A DNA stretch of 11,903 bases from an archaeon (GCA_023266155.1 JAHFRS010000019.1:1-11903), one strand, 5' to 3'. Numbered from the stretch's first letter, positions 5,781 through 11,677 are shown. A program made the numbers and translations. The notes: generated by a model from the sequence alone, not told the origin.

Positions 5781-5947
5781 GCACACAACAAAATAACGAT
5801 TTTGTTGGTGCACGAAAACAAACGACGATTTGTTTTCGGCACAGAAATGAAGTATACATCTTCATTTCTTGTGTCCCAGTGAAGTCGTTGCTTCACTGTG
5901 GACAACGACTTCATTGGCATCCCAGAAACGCGTCACGTTTCTCAGGA
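5781..5947. repeat. chain of interlocked hairpins
   Basis: H1 at 5781-5811: GCAC, bulged A, then CAACAAAAT paired with ATTTTGTTG and closing GTGC; loop AACG. H2 at 5808-5842: the same GTGC, bulged A, then CGAAAACAAA paired with TTTGTTTTCG and closing GCAC; loop CGACGA. H3 at 5838-5875: GAAATGAAG/CTTCATTTC with basal GGCACA/TGTGTC (one G-T pair) and a bulged T. H4 at 5872-5904: TGTCC then CAGTGAAG paired with CTTCACTG, bulged T, GGACA; loop TCGTTG. H5 at 5924-5942: AGAAACG/CGTTTCT. Each of the first four has a basal stem, a one-base bulge and an 8-10 bp upper stem. Adjacent hairpins share the basal-stem strand. Confidence 0.8.
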
Positions 5948-5973
5948 GGTCGAAATGCATTAGGAAATGAGGG

Positions 5974-6067
5974 CGAGTCCGTCGCGAGGGGACGGTTGCT
6001 CGCAAGCAACGAACGAACAGAGCAGAGCGGAGTGACTAGACTTACGGAGAACGTCTGCCTTCAATAA
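5974..6067 (+). other. GC-rich segment resembling the DNA after the variable region at 11620
   Basis: Sequence around GTCGCGAGGGGACG followed by the perfect hairpin GTTGCT-CGCA-AGCAAC (5995-6010) resembles GTCGGGAGGACG followed by hairpin GGCGC-GAA-GCGCC at 11616-11641. Read in matching frames both give E-x-V-A-R (GESVARG here, REDVARS there). It may be the residual tail of a second variable gene. The match is short and judged by eye. Confidence 0.35.
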
Positions 6068-6132
6068 CTACATCTGTAGGCGAGAAGATGGTAGTGCTTC
6101 ATAATGCTGAAGTATTACAATATTCAGAAAAG

Positions 6133-6141
6133 CTTATAAAG
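6133..6141 (+). promoter_or_regulatory. TATA box and possible operator for the 6162 operon
   Basis: CTTATAAAG is centred 25 bases before the ATG at 6162, so the mRNA is probably leaderless. Between the box and the start lies the inverted repeat AGTTAA/TTAACT (6140-6145 and 6152-6157), a possible regulator site. Confidence 0.6.
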
Positions 6142-6161
6142 TTAATTGATTTTAACTACTT

Positions 6162-7013
6162 ATGAGTGTTTCCCGCACGATTAATAATTTATGGAATTCT
6201 TTAACACCAGAAGATAAGAAACAGATTGAGCAGAGACTTGGCATCAATCCTGATAGCTGCACAACCAGAGCAGAGAAGTATGGATTATTAGCGCAATACT
6301 ATCGGCAAACGGGAGGAACCCAGTCTGCTTTGCTGCCTTCCACACTTGATGATGACGTTATAGAGAGGCCGCAGGTGATTGTTCTAGATAAAAGTCAAGT
6401 GAAAGTTACTTCTGTGAATGGGGAGCCGCATTCTAGGCCTTCTTCACATCCTGTGCTCCGCAAAAATGTTCTGGAGCGAGGTCAGGCCAGAGTAAAACCA
6501 GCTGACATCTCATTTCAATTCCTGCAAGGTATCGTGAAATATGCTCTCGCAACAGGTTTAACTTTAAGTGGGGCTTACATCGGGTTTTCTGCTGCTCGTC
6601 ATAGTGATTTGGCTGATGAATTAAGAACGATGGAAGAAAATCCTCTCATCAATGCTTACAGCTTGAAACATAACGTCGAAAACTTTCAGGGGCTTCGTGA
6701 ACTTGATTTTCTTGCTCCAGCACAAACAGAAATTGCCAAAGGCAGGGAATATTTAGGTCTTGGCCAGAAACTCTTACGAAAAGCTGAACGTGCCGTGGAT
6801 ATAACTAAAACTTTGGTAGCCGATCTCCCGCTCATTGGCCGAGGCGCAGCGACTCTCATCCGTCAGCAGCAGGCGCAAATATCCCTTTATGAACAGAAAA
6901 GGCAGGAGTATTCTTCTCAGTGTCTCCAATACGCTGGTGTTGGTGCCGTTGGTGGTTTAAGTTTAGGAGTTATACTCGCTGGTTTTTGGGAACGAAAAAG
7001 GAGGGACAGATAA
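6162..7013 (+). CDS. membrane protein with two TM helices and long helical inter-TM region, unknown
   Basis: The product is 283 residues. Residues 1-118 are soluble and begin with a small helical region (MSVSRTINNLWNSLTPEDKKQI...), followed by a Pro/Ser-rich linker. TM1 is about 119-145 (LQGIVKYALATGLTLSGAYI). Residues 146-254 are charged and helical, probably coiled coil on the far side of the membrane. TM2 is about 255-275 and is glycine-rich (YAGVGAVGGLSLGVILAGF), ending in a basic tail WERKRRDR that should stay in the cytoplasm. The start is supported by the TATA box. It shares an operon with the gene at 7021. No family is recognised. Confidence 0.75.
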   Translation: MSVSRTINNLWNSLTPEDKKQIEQRLGINPDSCTTRAEKYGLLAQYYRQTGGTQSALLPSTLDDDVIERPQVIVLDKSQVKVTSVNGEPHSRPSSHPVLRKNVLERGQARVKPADISFQFLQGIVKYALATGLTLSGAYIGFSAARHSDLADELRTMEENPLINAYSLKHNVENFQGLRELDFLAPAQTEIAKGREYLGLGQKLLRKAERAVDITKTLVADLPLIGRGAATLIRQQQAQISLYEQKRQEYSSQCLQYAGVGAVGGLSLGVILAGFWERKRRDR

Positions 7014-7020
7014 CCACAAA

Positions 7021-8328
7021 ATGACCGATGCCCTTGCTCTGGAAAACAGAATTGGCAGTGCCCTCATGGCAGCCCACCTTGAAATGCAGATGAGTGATGC
7101 CAACGAAGGATTGTCGTATATGCATGAAAAAGTGGAGGAGTTGCGGCAATTTGGTAACCCTTGGAACAATTTGAATAAATATTTCAAAATTCATTTTGAT
7201 GTTTCTTCTTTTCTTTTTCACTTGGGGTGTGCAGAATTTAATGTTGAAGAATTGAAAAGGATACATTCTAAAGTATGGGATGATTATAACATCAAAATTG
7301 AAAGAGAGGTGAGTGGTTCAACCATGATCGAGTATCAACAAGAAGAATTATCTCTCAAAGAGAAATTTAGGCATAACGAGAAACTAAAAGAAAGACTTGG
7401 CAATCCCACTCAATATTCTGATAATGTCGATATGATTCTGAATTTATCACCTGGTGCTTATATTGTAGGTGGGAATAATTTAGTGAAAGCTGCTCGAGCA
7501 GCAAACCAGGTATTAAACCTAATAGGGAGAATTGAAGAACGTCTCGATGATGAAGTAGAATTCAAAACTAAGCATCTTCGTAACGACATTGAAAAATTAG
7601 AAAAATATGAAAAAAAAAATCTTGGTTTTTTTGATCGAGTTGGTTTACTCTGTGAGGATTGGTTCACGGTTAATGATTTTGGCATGGATGGAGTCATGTC
7701 TGTATTAATGGGCGATTTAAGCACTCCTAAAAGAATGCTTGAAGACAAATTGTATTGTCTGCAATGTGAGGCTGAGGATATCAACACACCCCATTTTGAG
7801 GATGAGAAGTTAAAAGTAGATGAATTGTGGGGCAAAAAATTGCAGCATAATGGTTTTACCTATCCTGAATTTCTTTCGGACGAGAGTGGATTGATGGGGA
7901 CTACTGAGCAGTCCAATAAAAAAAAATATGCTGTCAGTAAATCAGAGCTGGCAGTGGTTTATTTTCTTGCAGGGAAAGTTAAATTATTCAGGCCAAAAGC
8001 AGAAAAGAAGTTTGCAGAGTATTGCAGCAGTATCAAAGAAGAATATGGCCTCATGGTGAAAAAAATTTTCGATGCACAACAAAACATCAGGGCGGCGCTG
8101 GAATTTACAAGAAGGGAGATCTCTTTCTTTCAAAATAGGGCACGAGCTGCTGAAGTAGATAGTTATTTTGCATCAAAACGTCAATCTGCAGCATATAATC
8201 ATCCCTGGATTTGTGATCATCACCCCACATTTAACACTTCTGCCTATTCGGCAAAATTGGTGAATCTTTCGGCACAATTAGAAGCTGCACAAAAAGGTAT
8301 AAGTTCTCCTCTGAGATTAACTCCCTAA
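7021..8328 (+). CDS. hypothetical mostly helical protein (435 aa), partner of 6162 gene
   Basis: The gene starts seven bases after the upstream stop. A GGAGGG site (7000-7005) lies 15 bases before the ATG, so translation is probably coupled. The protein has no signal peptide or clear TM span. It is rich in Lys/Glu helices with coiled-coil character (about residues 102-126 and 165-200, for example RNDIEKLEKYEKK), a more hydrophobic piece at about 141-162 (LNLSPGAYIVGGNNLVKAAR), and a C-terminal region with His/Cys (WICDHHP) and a helical end. I recognise no catalytic motif. The context suggests it works with the membrane partner, perhaps as its cytoplasmic subunit. Confidence 0.7.
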   Translation: MTDALALENRIGSALMAAHLEMQMSDANEGLSYMHEKVEELRQFGNPWNNLNKYFKIHFDVSSFLFHLGCAEFNVEELKRIHSKVWDDYNIKIEREVSGSTMIEYQQEELSLKEKFRHNEKLKERLGNPTQYSDNVDMILNLSPGAYIVGGNNLVKAARAANQVLNLIGRIEERLDDEVEFKTKHLRNDIEKLEKYEKKNLGFFDRVGLLCEDWFTVNDFGMDGVMSVLMGDLSTPKRMLEDKLYCLQCEAEDINTPHFEDEKLKVDELWGKKLQHNGFTYPEFLSDESGLMGTTEQSNKKKYAVSKSELAVVYFLAGKVKLFRPKAEKKFAEYCSSIKEEYGLMVKKIFDAQQNIRAALEFTRREISFFQNRARAAEVDSYFASKRQSAAYNHPWICDHHPTFNTSAYSAKLVNLSAQLEAAQKGISSPLRLTP

Positions 8329-8347
8329 TTCTCAAAGATTCTCAAAG
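8328..8347. repeat. 10-bp tandem duplication after stop codon
   Basis: ATTCTCAAAG occurs twice in direct tandem, beginning at the last base of the TAA of the 7021 gene, in the gap before the convergent gene at 8358. Confidence 0.8.
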
Positions 8348-8357
8348 AGCCTATTTT

Positions 8358-8642
8358 CTACGTCTTATGGATCACAATCATACTCTGCGTCTTCTCAATC
8401 CATTCCACCAGCTGCAATTTACCCAAGAGAAATGTATCAAACTCTTCCACGTCTTTCACCCTGATGATTGCGACCAAATCAGTGCCGCCGGAGACGATAT
8501 CCGCATGTTCTACTGCTGAAAATCGCCTGATTTCCTCCGCCAAATCATACTGCGTTTTCTTCTTCTGCTTGAGGACAAAGAGATTAGCCGAGATCAGCAC
8601 ATAGACAAGAAACCTTTTTATAGCTTCCCTCTTTATCATCAC
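8358..8642 (-). CDS. stand-alone Lrp/AsnC ligand-binding (RAM) domain protein
   Basis: The product is 94 residues from GTG at 8642 (ATG at 8639 is equally possible). The body matches the RAM fold: first strand FLVYVLISA, helix YDLAEEIRRFSAVEHADIV, glycine motif SGGTDLVAIIRV, helix DVEEFDTFLLGKL and last strand SMIVIH. There is no HTH, so it cannot bind DNA by the usual Lrp route; such SraA/RAM proteins bind amino acids or modulate partner regulators. Its first strand starts close to the N-terminus, so a later start is unlikely. It diverges from asnS with starts five bases apart, which makes an asparagine-sensing role tempting but unproven. Confidence 0.8.
   Translation of the reverse strand: MMIKREAIKRFLVYVLISANLFVLKQKKKTQYDLAEEIRRFSAVEHADIVSGGTDLVAIIRVKDVEEFDTFLLGKLQLVEWIEKTQSMIVIHKT
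8615..8622 (+). promoter_or_regulatory. TATA box of asnS, inside the RAM gene
   Basis: TTTTTATA is centred 28 bases before the asnS ATG at 8647. It lies within the first codons of the divergent RAM-domain gene, so asnS transcription starts inside or beside that gene's start codon. Confidence 0.55.
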
Positions 8643-8646
8643 AAAA

Positions 8647-9945
8647 ATGAAAAAAATATCTATTCAGGACGCCATTACTCAAGGATCAGGAGAAGTCGCT
8701 CTCCACGGCTGGGTCTTTCGCGAGCGGGGCAGCAACAAGCTGAAATTTATCGTCCTGCGTGATTCCACCACCATCATTCAATGTATCTTTGACCGGCAAA
8801 AGTTTGAGAACAGCTGGGATGAAATCGATCATCTCCAGGTGGAAGCTTCGCTGGAAATCAGGGGAGAGTTGCGCAAAGATGAGCGTGCCCCTACCGGTTA
8901 TGAAGTGCAAGTTAACAGTTATCAAGTAATCGGAAAGAGTGAAAATTTTCCCATTGTGAAAGACCAATCCACTGAATTTCTTGCCGATAATCGCCATCTC
9001 TGGCTCAGAAGCAGAAGAATGACCGCGATCCTTAAAATCAGAAGTACAGTCTTTGGTGCGATTCATGAATTTTTTCATAAGCAGGGATTTTATGAATATC
9101 AGTCGCCGATCTTTCAGGCGGTGCAATGTGAAGGCGGCAGCGACCTCTTTTCCGTTGATTACTTTGAGAAGAAAAATGAAGTCTTTTTATCGCAAAGCTG
9201 GCAGTTGTATGCGGAACCGGCTATCTTTAGCTTAGAGAAAATTTATACCATCGCTCCCAGTTTCCGCGCCGAACCGAGCAAGACGTCGCGGCACTTGACG
9301 GAATATTGGCATGCAGAGATGGAACTGGCGTGGTGCAATTTCAAAGACATTCAGAATTATGGTGAGAAATTGATCAAGCATGTTTTTAAGAGAGTGCTGG
9401 AACGCAATAAACCGGAATTAGCAGTGTTGGAACGAGATATTTCTAAGCTCGAGCCAGTGCTGAAGAAAAAATTTGTGCGCATGACTTATACTCACGCCTT
9501 GAAAATTCTTCAAGAACAGGCGAGCCTGGATGTTGAGTGGGGAAAAGATTTACGCACGATTGAAGAAGATAAATTAACGGCTTTATATGATGTTCCAGTC
9601 ATTTGCACTCATTATCCTAAAAAAGTGAAGGCGTTCTATATGATGGAAGATCCAAAAAATGCAGACGTCGTTCAGGGCTGTGATTTTCTGGCGCCGGAAG
9701 GGCATGGTGAAATAATTGGCGGTTCACAGCGCGAGCATGATCTGGAGAAAATCAAAGAGCGGTTGCGGGCGCAGGGAGAAGATCCAATTAAATATGAATT
9801 CTATCTGGATACCCGGCGGTATGGCAGTGTTCCTCACGGCGGATTTGGCTTAGGGGTGGAACGCCTGATTAAGTGGATTTGTGGATTGGATAGCATTAAA
9901 GATGCCATTCCCTTCCCCCGGACAATGGAGAGGTATAAGCCTTAG
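8647..9945 (+). CDS. asnS: asparaginyl-tRNA synthetase, archaeal type
   Basis: The product is 432 residues, the usual archaeal AsnRS length. The N-terminal OB-fold anticodon domain is residues 1-100 (VALHGWVFRERGSNKLKFIVLRDST). The class II core has motif 1 around FHKQGFYEYQSPIF (143-156), motif 2 FRAEPSKTSRHLTEYWHAEME (207-227) and motif 3 GGFGLGVERLIKWI (398-411). GGSDLF (163-168) and HGEIIGGSQRE (353-363) are present as in AsnRS/AspRS. The RHLTEYW version of motif 2 favours Asn over Asp specificity. It attaches asparagine to tRNA-Asn in the cytoplasm. Full length with an OB domain rules out the AsnRS-related asparagine synthetase. The mRNA is probably leaderless. Confidence 0.93.
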   Translation: MKKISIQDAITQGSGEVALHGWVFRERGSNKLKFIVLRDSTTIIQCIFDRQKFENSWDEIDHLQVEASLEIRGELRKDERAPTGYEVQVNSYQVIGKSENFPIVKDQSTEFLADNRHLWLRSRRMTAILKIRSTVFGAIHEFFHKQGFYEYQSPIFQAVQCEGGSDLFSVDYFEKKNEVFLSQSWQLYAEPAIFSLEKIYTIAPSFRAEPSKTSRHLTEYWHAEMELAWCNFKDIQNYGEKLIKHVFKRVLERNKPELAVLERDISKLEPVLKKKFVRMTYTHALKILQEQASLDVEWGKDLRTIEEDKLTALYDVPVICTHYPKKVKAFYMMEDPKNADVVQGCDFLAPEGHGEIIGGSQREHDLEKIKERLRAQGEDPIKYEFYLDTRRYGSVPHGGFGLGVERLIKWICGLDSIKDAIPFPRTMERYKP

Positions 9946-9982
9946 AGCCTGAGAAATGAATGAGAACCTGAGAAATGAATGA
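9945..9982. repeat. 19-bp tandem duplication after asnS stop
   Basis: GAGCCTGAGAAATGAATGA (9945-9963) is followed directly by GAACCTGAGAAATGAATGA (9964-9982), one mismatch. AGAAATGA in either copy can pair with TCATTTCT at 9992-9999, giving a hairpin between the convergent genes that could act in transcript ending. Confidence 0.8.
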
Positions 9983-9991
9983 ATCTGATGA

Positions 9992-10261
9992 TCATTTCTT
10001 CAACAACAGTTCCAACTTCCTTTTCCCGATCAGAAAATTTTCTTCCGGAAAACAGGTTTTATTGTAATCATTCAATTCTAAAACAAAAGTGATTTCCTTG
10101 AAGTCCGGATCAGTAAACGCATCGCTGCCATCGGTAAAGCGATAATTTTTCTTAAAGAACGCAGCAATTTCCTTCCCGAGCTTTTTACGCTGCGCTTCTG
10201 AAGCGGCATCAAACTTGGTCAGTAAGTCCAGTAGTTTCCGAGTGAACTCTTTTTTGTTCAT
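9992..10261 (-). CDS. small hypothetical protein (89 aa)
   Basis: ATG at 10261 to TGA at 9992. The protein is basic and helical at the N-terminus (KEFTRKLLDLLTKFDAASEAQRKKLGKEIAAFFKK), then has a short acidic segment DGSDAFTDPDFKEITFVLEL and a basic C-terminus (GKRKLELLLKK). No known motif. TATA-like TTTAAATT at 10284-10291 lies about 27 bases upstream, so a leaderless transcript is expected. It converges with asnS and diverges from the DUF1761-like gene. It could be a small nucleic-acid-associated protein, but nothing in the sequence proves this. Confidence 0.65.
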   Translation of the reverse strand: MNKKEFTRKLLDLLTKFDAASEAQRKKLGKEIAAFFKKNYRFTDGSDAFTDPDFKEITFVLELNDYNKTCFPEENFLIGKRKLELLLKK

Positions 10262-10283
10262 GAAGAGAAGAATGTTTCACCAG

Positions 10284-10291
10284 AATTTAAA
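10284..10291 (-). promoter_or_regulatory. TATA box for the 9992-10261 gene
   Basis: The minus strand reads AATTTAAA within GGTTTAAATT, centred about 27 bases before the ATG at 10261. Confidence 0.5.
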
Positions 10292-10315
10292 CCTTGTGAT
10301 ATGTGGCCCTATACA

Positions 10316-10325
10316 TTTTTATATC
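10316..10325 (+). promoter_or_regulatory. TATA box for the DUF1761-like gene
   Basis: TTTTTATATC predicts a transcript start near 10346, just before the GGAGGTGGT ribosome site at 10348-10356. This supports the ATG at 10361 rather than the earlier in-frame ATG at 10301. Confidence 0.5.
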
Positions 10326-10360
10326 AGAATCTTTTTCCTCTTCAAATGGAGGTGGTTATC

Positions 10361-10780
10361 ATGCCAACCATAGACATTAATTATTGGGCCGTGCTGGTTG
10401 CAGCTTTTGCCAGCTATGTGATTGGAGCGTTGTGGTATTCCCCGTTGCTGTTTGGCAAAGCCTGGATGGAACTGATGGGATTTACCGAGAAGGATATGCA
10501 AGACGCTAAAAAGAAAGGGATGGCGAAGAAGTATGGAATCATGTTCGTTTCAACTCTGGTGATGAGTTATGTTCTGGCCCATGTTGTAGATTATACTGAA
10601 TCAACAACGGTGATCGCCGGTGCACAGGCCGGATTCTGGATCTGGCTGGGGTTTATCGCTCCGGTGAGTTTGGGGTCAGTCTTGTGGGAAGGAAAATCAT
10701 GGACGCTATGGTTGATTAATGCCAGTTATTATCTCGTTGTGCTGCTGATAATGGGGGCGGTGCTGGCAGTGTGGGCGTAG
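10361..10780 (+). CDS. DUF1761-like four-TM membrane protein
   Basis: The ATG at 10361 is chosen because GGAGGTG lies six bases upstream; an in-frame ATG at 10301 would add 20 residues with no ribosome site. The product is 139 residues. TM1 is about 8-26 (WAVLVAAFASYVIGALWYS), followed by the family signature LWYSPLLFGKAWM, a charged loop FTEKDMQDAKKKGMAKK, then TM2 (about 59-76), TM3 (87-108) and TM4 (115-138). DUF1761 proteins are small integral membrane proteins of unknown function, usually annotated only by this signature. The gene is followed by a T-rich terminator. Confidence 0.8.
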   Translation: MPTIDINYWAVLVAAFASYVIGALWYSPLLFGKAWMELMGFTEKDMQDAKKKGMAKKYGIMFVSTLVMSYVLAHVVDYTESTTVIAGAQAGFWIWLGFIAPVSLGSVLWEGKSWTLWLINASYYLVVLLIMGAVLAVWA

Positions 10781-10781
10781 A

Positions 10782-10820
10782 TTTTTTTTGTTTTTATATT
10801 TTTTCTTTTACTATCTTTTC
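10782..10820 (+). terminator. T-rich archaeal terminator
   Basis: Runs of eight, five, six and four T directly follow the TAG at 10780 on the coding strand. There is no hairpin, which is typical of archaeal intrinsic termination. Confidence 0.7.
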
Positions 10821-10928
10821 AATCTATCATCGCAATTATCTGTAAAAAAGGAGTGTTCTTATTTTATTTTTTCAGTTCAAGACAGGCGTTTCTTTCAAAA
10901 CTACGTTATAGTGATAAAATGAGAAAGG

Positions 10929-10938
10929 TTTATAAATA
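10929..10938 (+). promoter_or_regulatory. TATA box for the 10961 gene
   Basis: GTTTATAAATA, a strong TATA box, is centred about 27 bases before the ATG at 10961, predicting a leaderless mRNA. It argues against the in-frame TTG at 10940. Confidence 0.7.
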
Positions 10939-10960
10939 ATTGTGTATATCTAAGTTTAAA

Positions 10961-11677
10961 ATGACATTAGAAAACATTACTGGAAGTTTATTGGCGTACA
11001 AGCAATTAGAGCCAGGCACATTTTTGCATGTTGATCAACTTACCACAGAGCGAAGAACCAACATTGAATTAAGAAACCAACGATTTTATACCGCTGATGG
11101 TGAAATGTATACTGTTGACAGAAGCAAACCTGTGTGGGTTATCACTCGTGAACCTCAAAATCTGGTTTTACAGAACATTGATGAAGCATATAGACAATTA
11201 ACGGCTCAAGGAAACTATTTTCCTGATGCCGAAGCTGCTCAATTTTCTTTAGAGCATGATGGCAGTGTCATCGTCAATCTTGAAGGATTAAAACTTGTGG
11301 AAGGTTATGGTGGATGTGGATATTTTATGGTTGATCCTAAAGCTGTACAGAAATTAAACTCAGAGCAAAGAAAGGCTGCTCAAAGGATTTATGGGCCTGA
11401 TGAAGAAAATTTTGGCTTAAACATGGAACTGTTTGCAGGGGCAGAAAAAACTCCCTACGTTTTCGTATTAATGCCTGATTATGTGCAAGACACGTTAAGA
11501 AGTAATGATCAAAAATTTCTTGGGCGGGCGTCTTGGCTGTTTAATTTCAACGACCACTCCTACTTCAATGCCAATGATCGTGGCCTCAATTACGGCAGCC
11601 ATCTTCGTGGGGTACGTCGGGAGGACGTGGCGCGAAGCGCCGCCGTGTCAGAAAGTAGAGCTTCACGTGCTCCATAG
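10961..11677 (+). CDS. putative diversity-generating retroelement target protein
   Basis: The product is 238 residues starting MTLENITGS; the TATA spacing sets the start. There is no signal peptide or TM span, so it is probably cytoplasmic. The N-terminal 190 residues are not recognised (YGGCGYFMVD at 116-125, YVFVLMPDYVQDTL at 166-179). From residue 190 comes ASWLFNFNDHSYFNAND, then RGLNYGSHLRGVRR. Codons in the middle of this part almost all end in C or T and differ from AAY only at A positions, the footprint of adenine mutagenesis. RGVRR then runs into an alanine/arginine/serine-rich tail (REDVARSAAVSESRASRAP) encoded by a GC-rich hairpin sequence. I infer a ligand-binding variable domain at the C-terminus. 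No reverse transcriptase is nearby, so the retroelement would act from elsewhere. Confidence 0.6.
   Translation: MTLENITGSLLAYKQLEPGTFLHVDQLTTERRTNIELRNQRFYTADGEMYTVDRSKPVWVITREPQNLVLQNIDEAYRQLTAQGNYFPDAEAAQFSLEHDGSVIVNLEGLKLVEGYGGCGYFMVDPKAVQKLNSEQRKAAQRIYGPDEENFGLNMELFAGAEKTPYVFVLMPDYVQDTLRSNDQKFLGRASWLFNFNDHSYFNANDRGLNYGSHLRGVRREDVARSAAVSESRASRAP
11531..11620 (+). other. candidate variable region (VR) with fixed GC-rich end
   Basis: Codons run TCT TGG CTG TTT AAT TTC, then AAC GAC CAC TCC TAC TTC, AAT GCC AAT GAT CGT GGC, CTC AAT TAC GGC AGC CAT. The GAC, CAC, TAC, GAT, GGC and CAT codons could each derive from AAC or AAT by changing only A. The invariant end CTTCGTGGGGTACGTCGG (11603-11620) has a single A and is a plausible initiation-of-homing (IMH) site. 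Confidence 0.55.
11629..11641 (+). repeat. GC-rich hairpin just after the variable region
   Basis: GGCGC-GAA-GCGCC forms a perfect 5-bp stem with a GAA loop, extendable by T-G and G-C pairs, starting eight bases after the proposed VR end. DGR target sites are known to need a GC-rich hairpin shortly downstream of the VR, so the placement fits. It lies inside the coding frame. Confidence 0.65.

Larger units (their letters stand above)
5690..6161. other. 472-base stretch without a convincing gene: hairpin chain plus GC-rich tail
   Basis: This stretch contains the promoter at 5709, three GCAC words at 10-base spacing (5761, 5771, 5781), the interlocked hairpins at 5781-5947, a GC-rich segment at about 5974-6067 with hairpin GTTGCT/AGCAAC (5995-6010), a small hairpin CTACA/TGTAG near 6070 and the promoter of the next operon. 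Open frames crossing it translate to composition unlike the neighbours and follow the hairpins, so I read none as a gene. A structured RNA, a mobile-element remnant or a decayed retroelement target are the options I can offer. Confidence 0.6.

Noticed and set aside
5781..5947. CRISPR array reading of the hairpin chain
   Set aside because: The units are palindromic in structure but unlike each other in sequence; there are no constant repeats, no regular spacers and no cas genes.
5879..6067. 62-residue open frame starting at GTG 5879
   Set aside because: It starts inside a hairpin, has composition unlike the neighbours, and no promoter or ribosome site. Only its end (GESVAR...) is of interest as a match to the tail at 11620.
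5738..6080. Known structural RNA (RNase P, SRP RNA, tRNA)
   Set aside because: I could not find the conserved cores: no convincing RNase P conserved regions beyond a loose GAG-x-GAGTCC, no SRP domain motif, no T-arm GTTC-x-A-x-C.
5578..6161. Insertion sequence
   Set aside because: Although inverted repeats are abundant, there is no transposase frame and no matching terminal repeats with flanking target duplications.
8358..8642. Full Lrp/AsnC transcription factor
   Set aside because: The protein is too short and begins at the RAM domain; no helix-turn-helix is encoded upstream in frame.
10301..10360. 20-residue N-terminal extension of the DUF1761-like protein
   Set aside because: The ribosome site GGAGGTG and the TATA position favour ATG 10361, and family members begin close to the first helix.
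10940..10960. TTG start adding seven residues to the putative retroelement target
   Set aside because: It would start before the transcript start predicted from the TATA box at 10929-10938.
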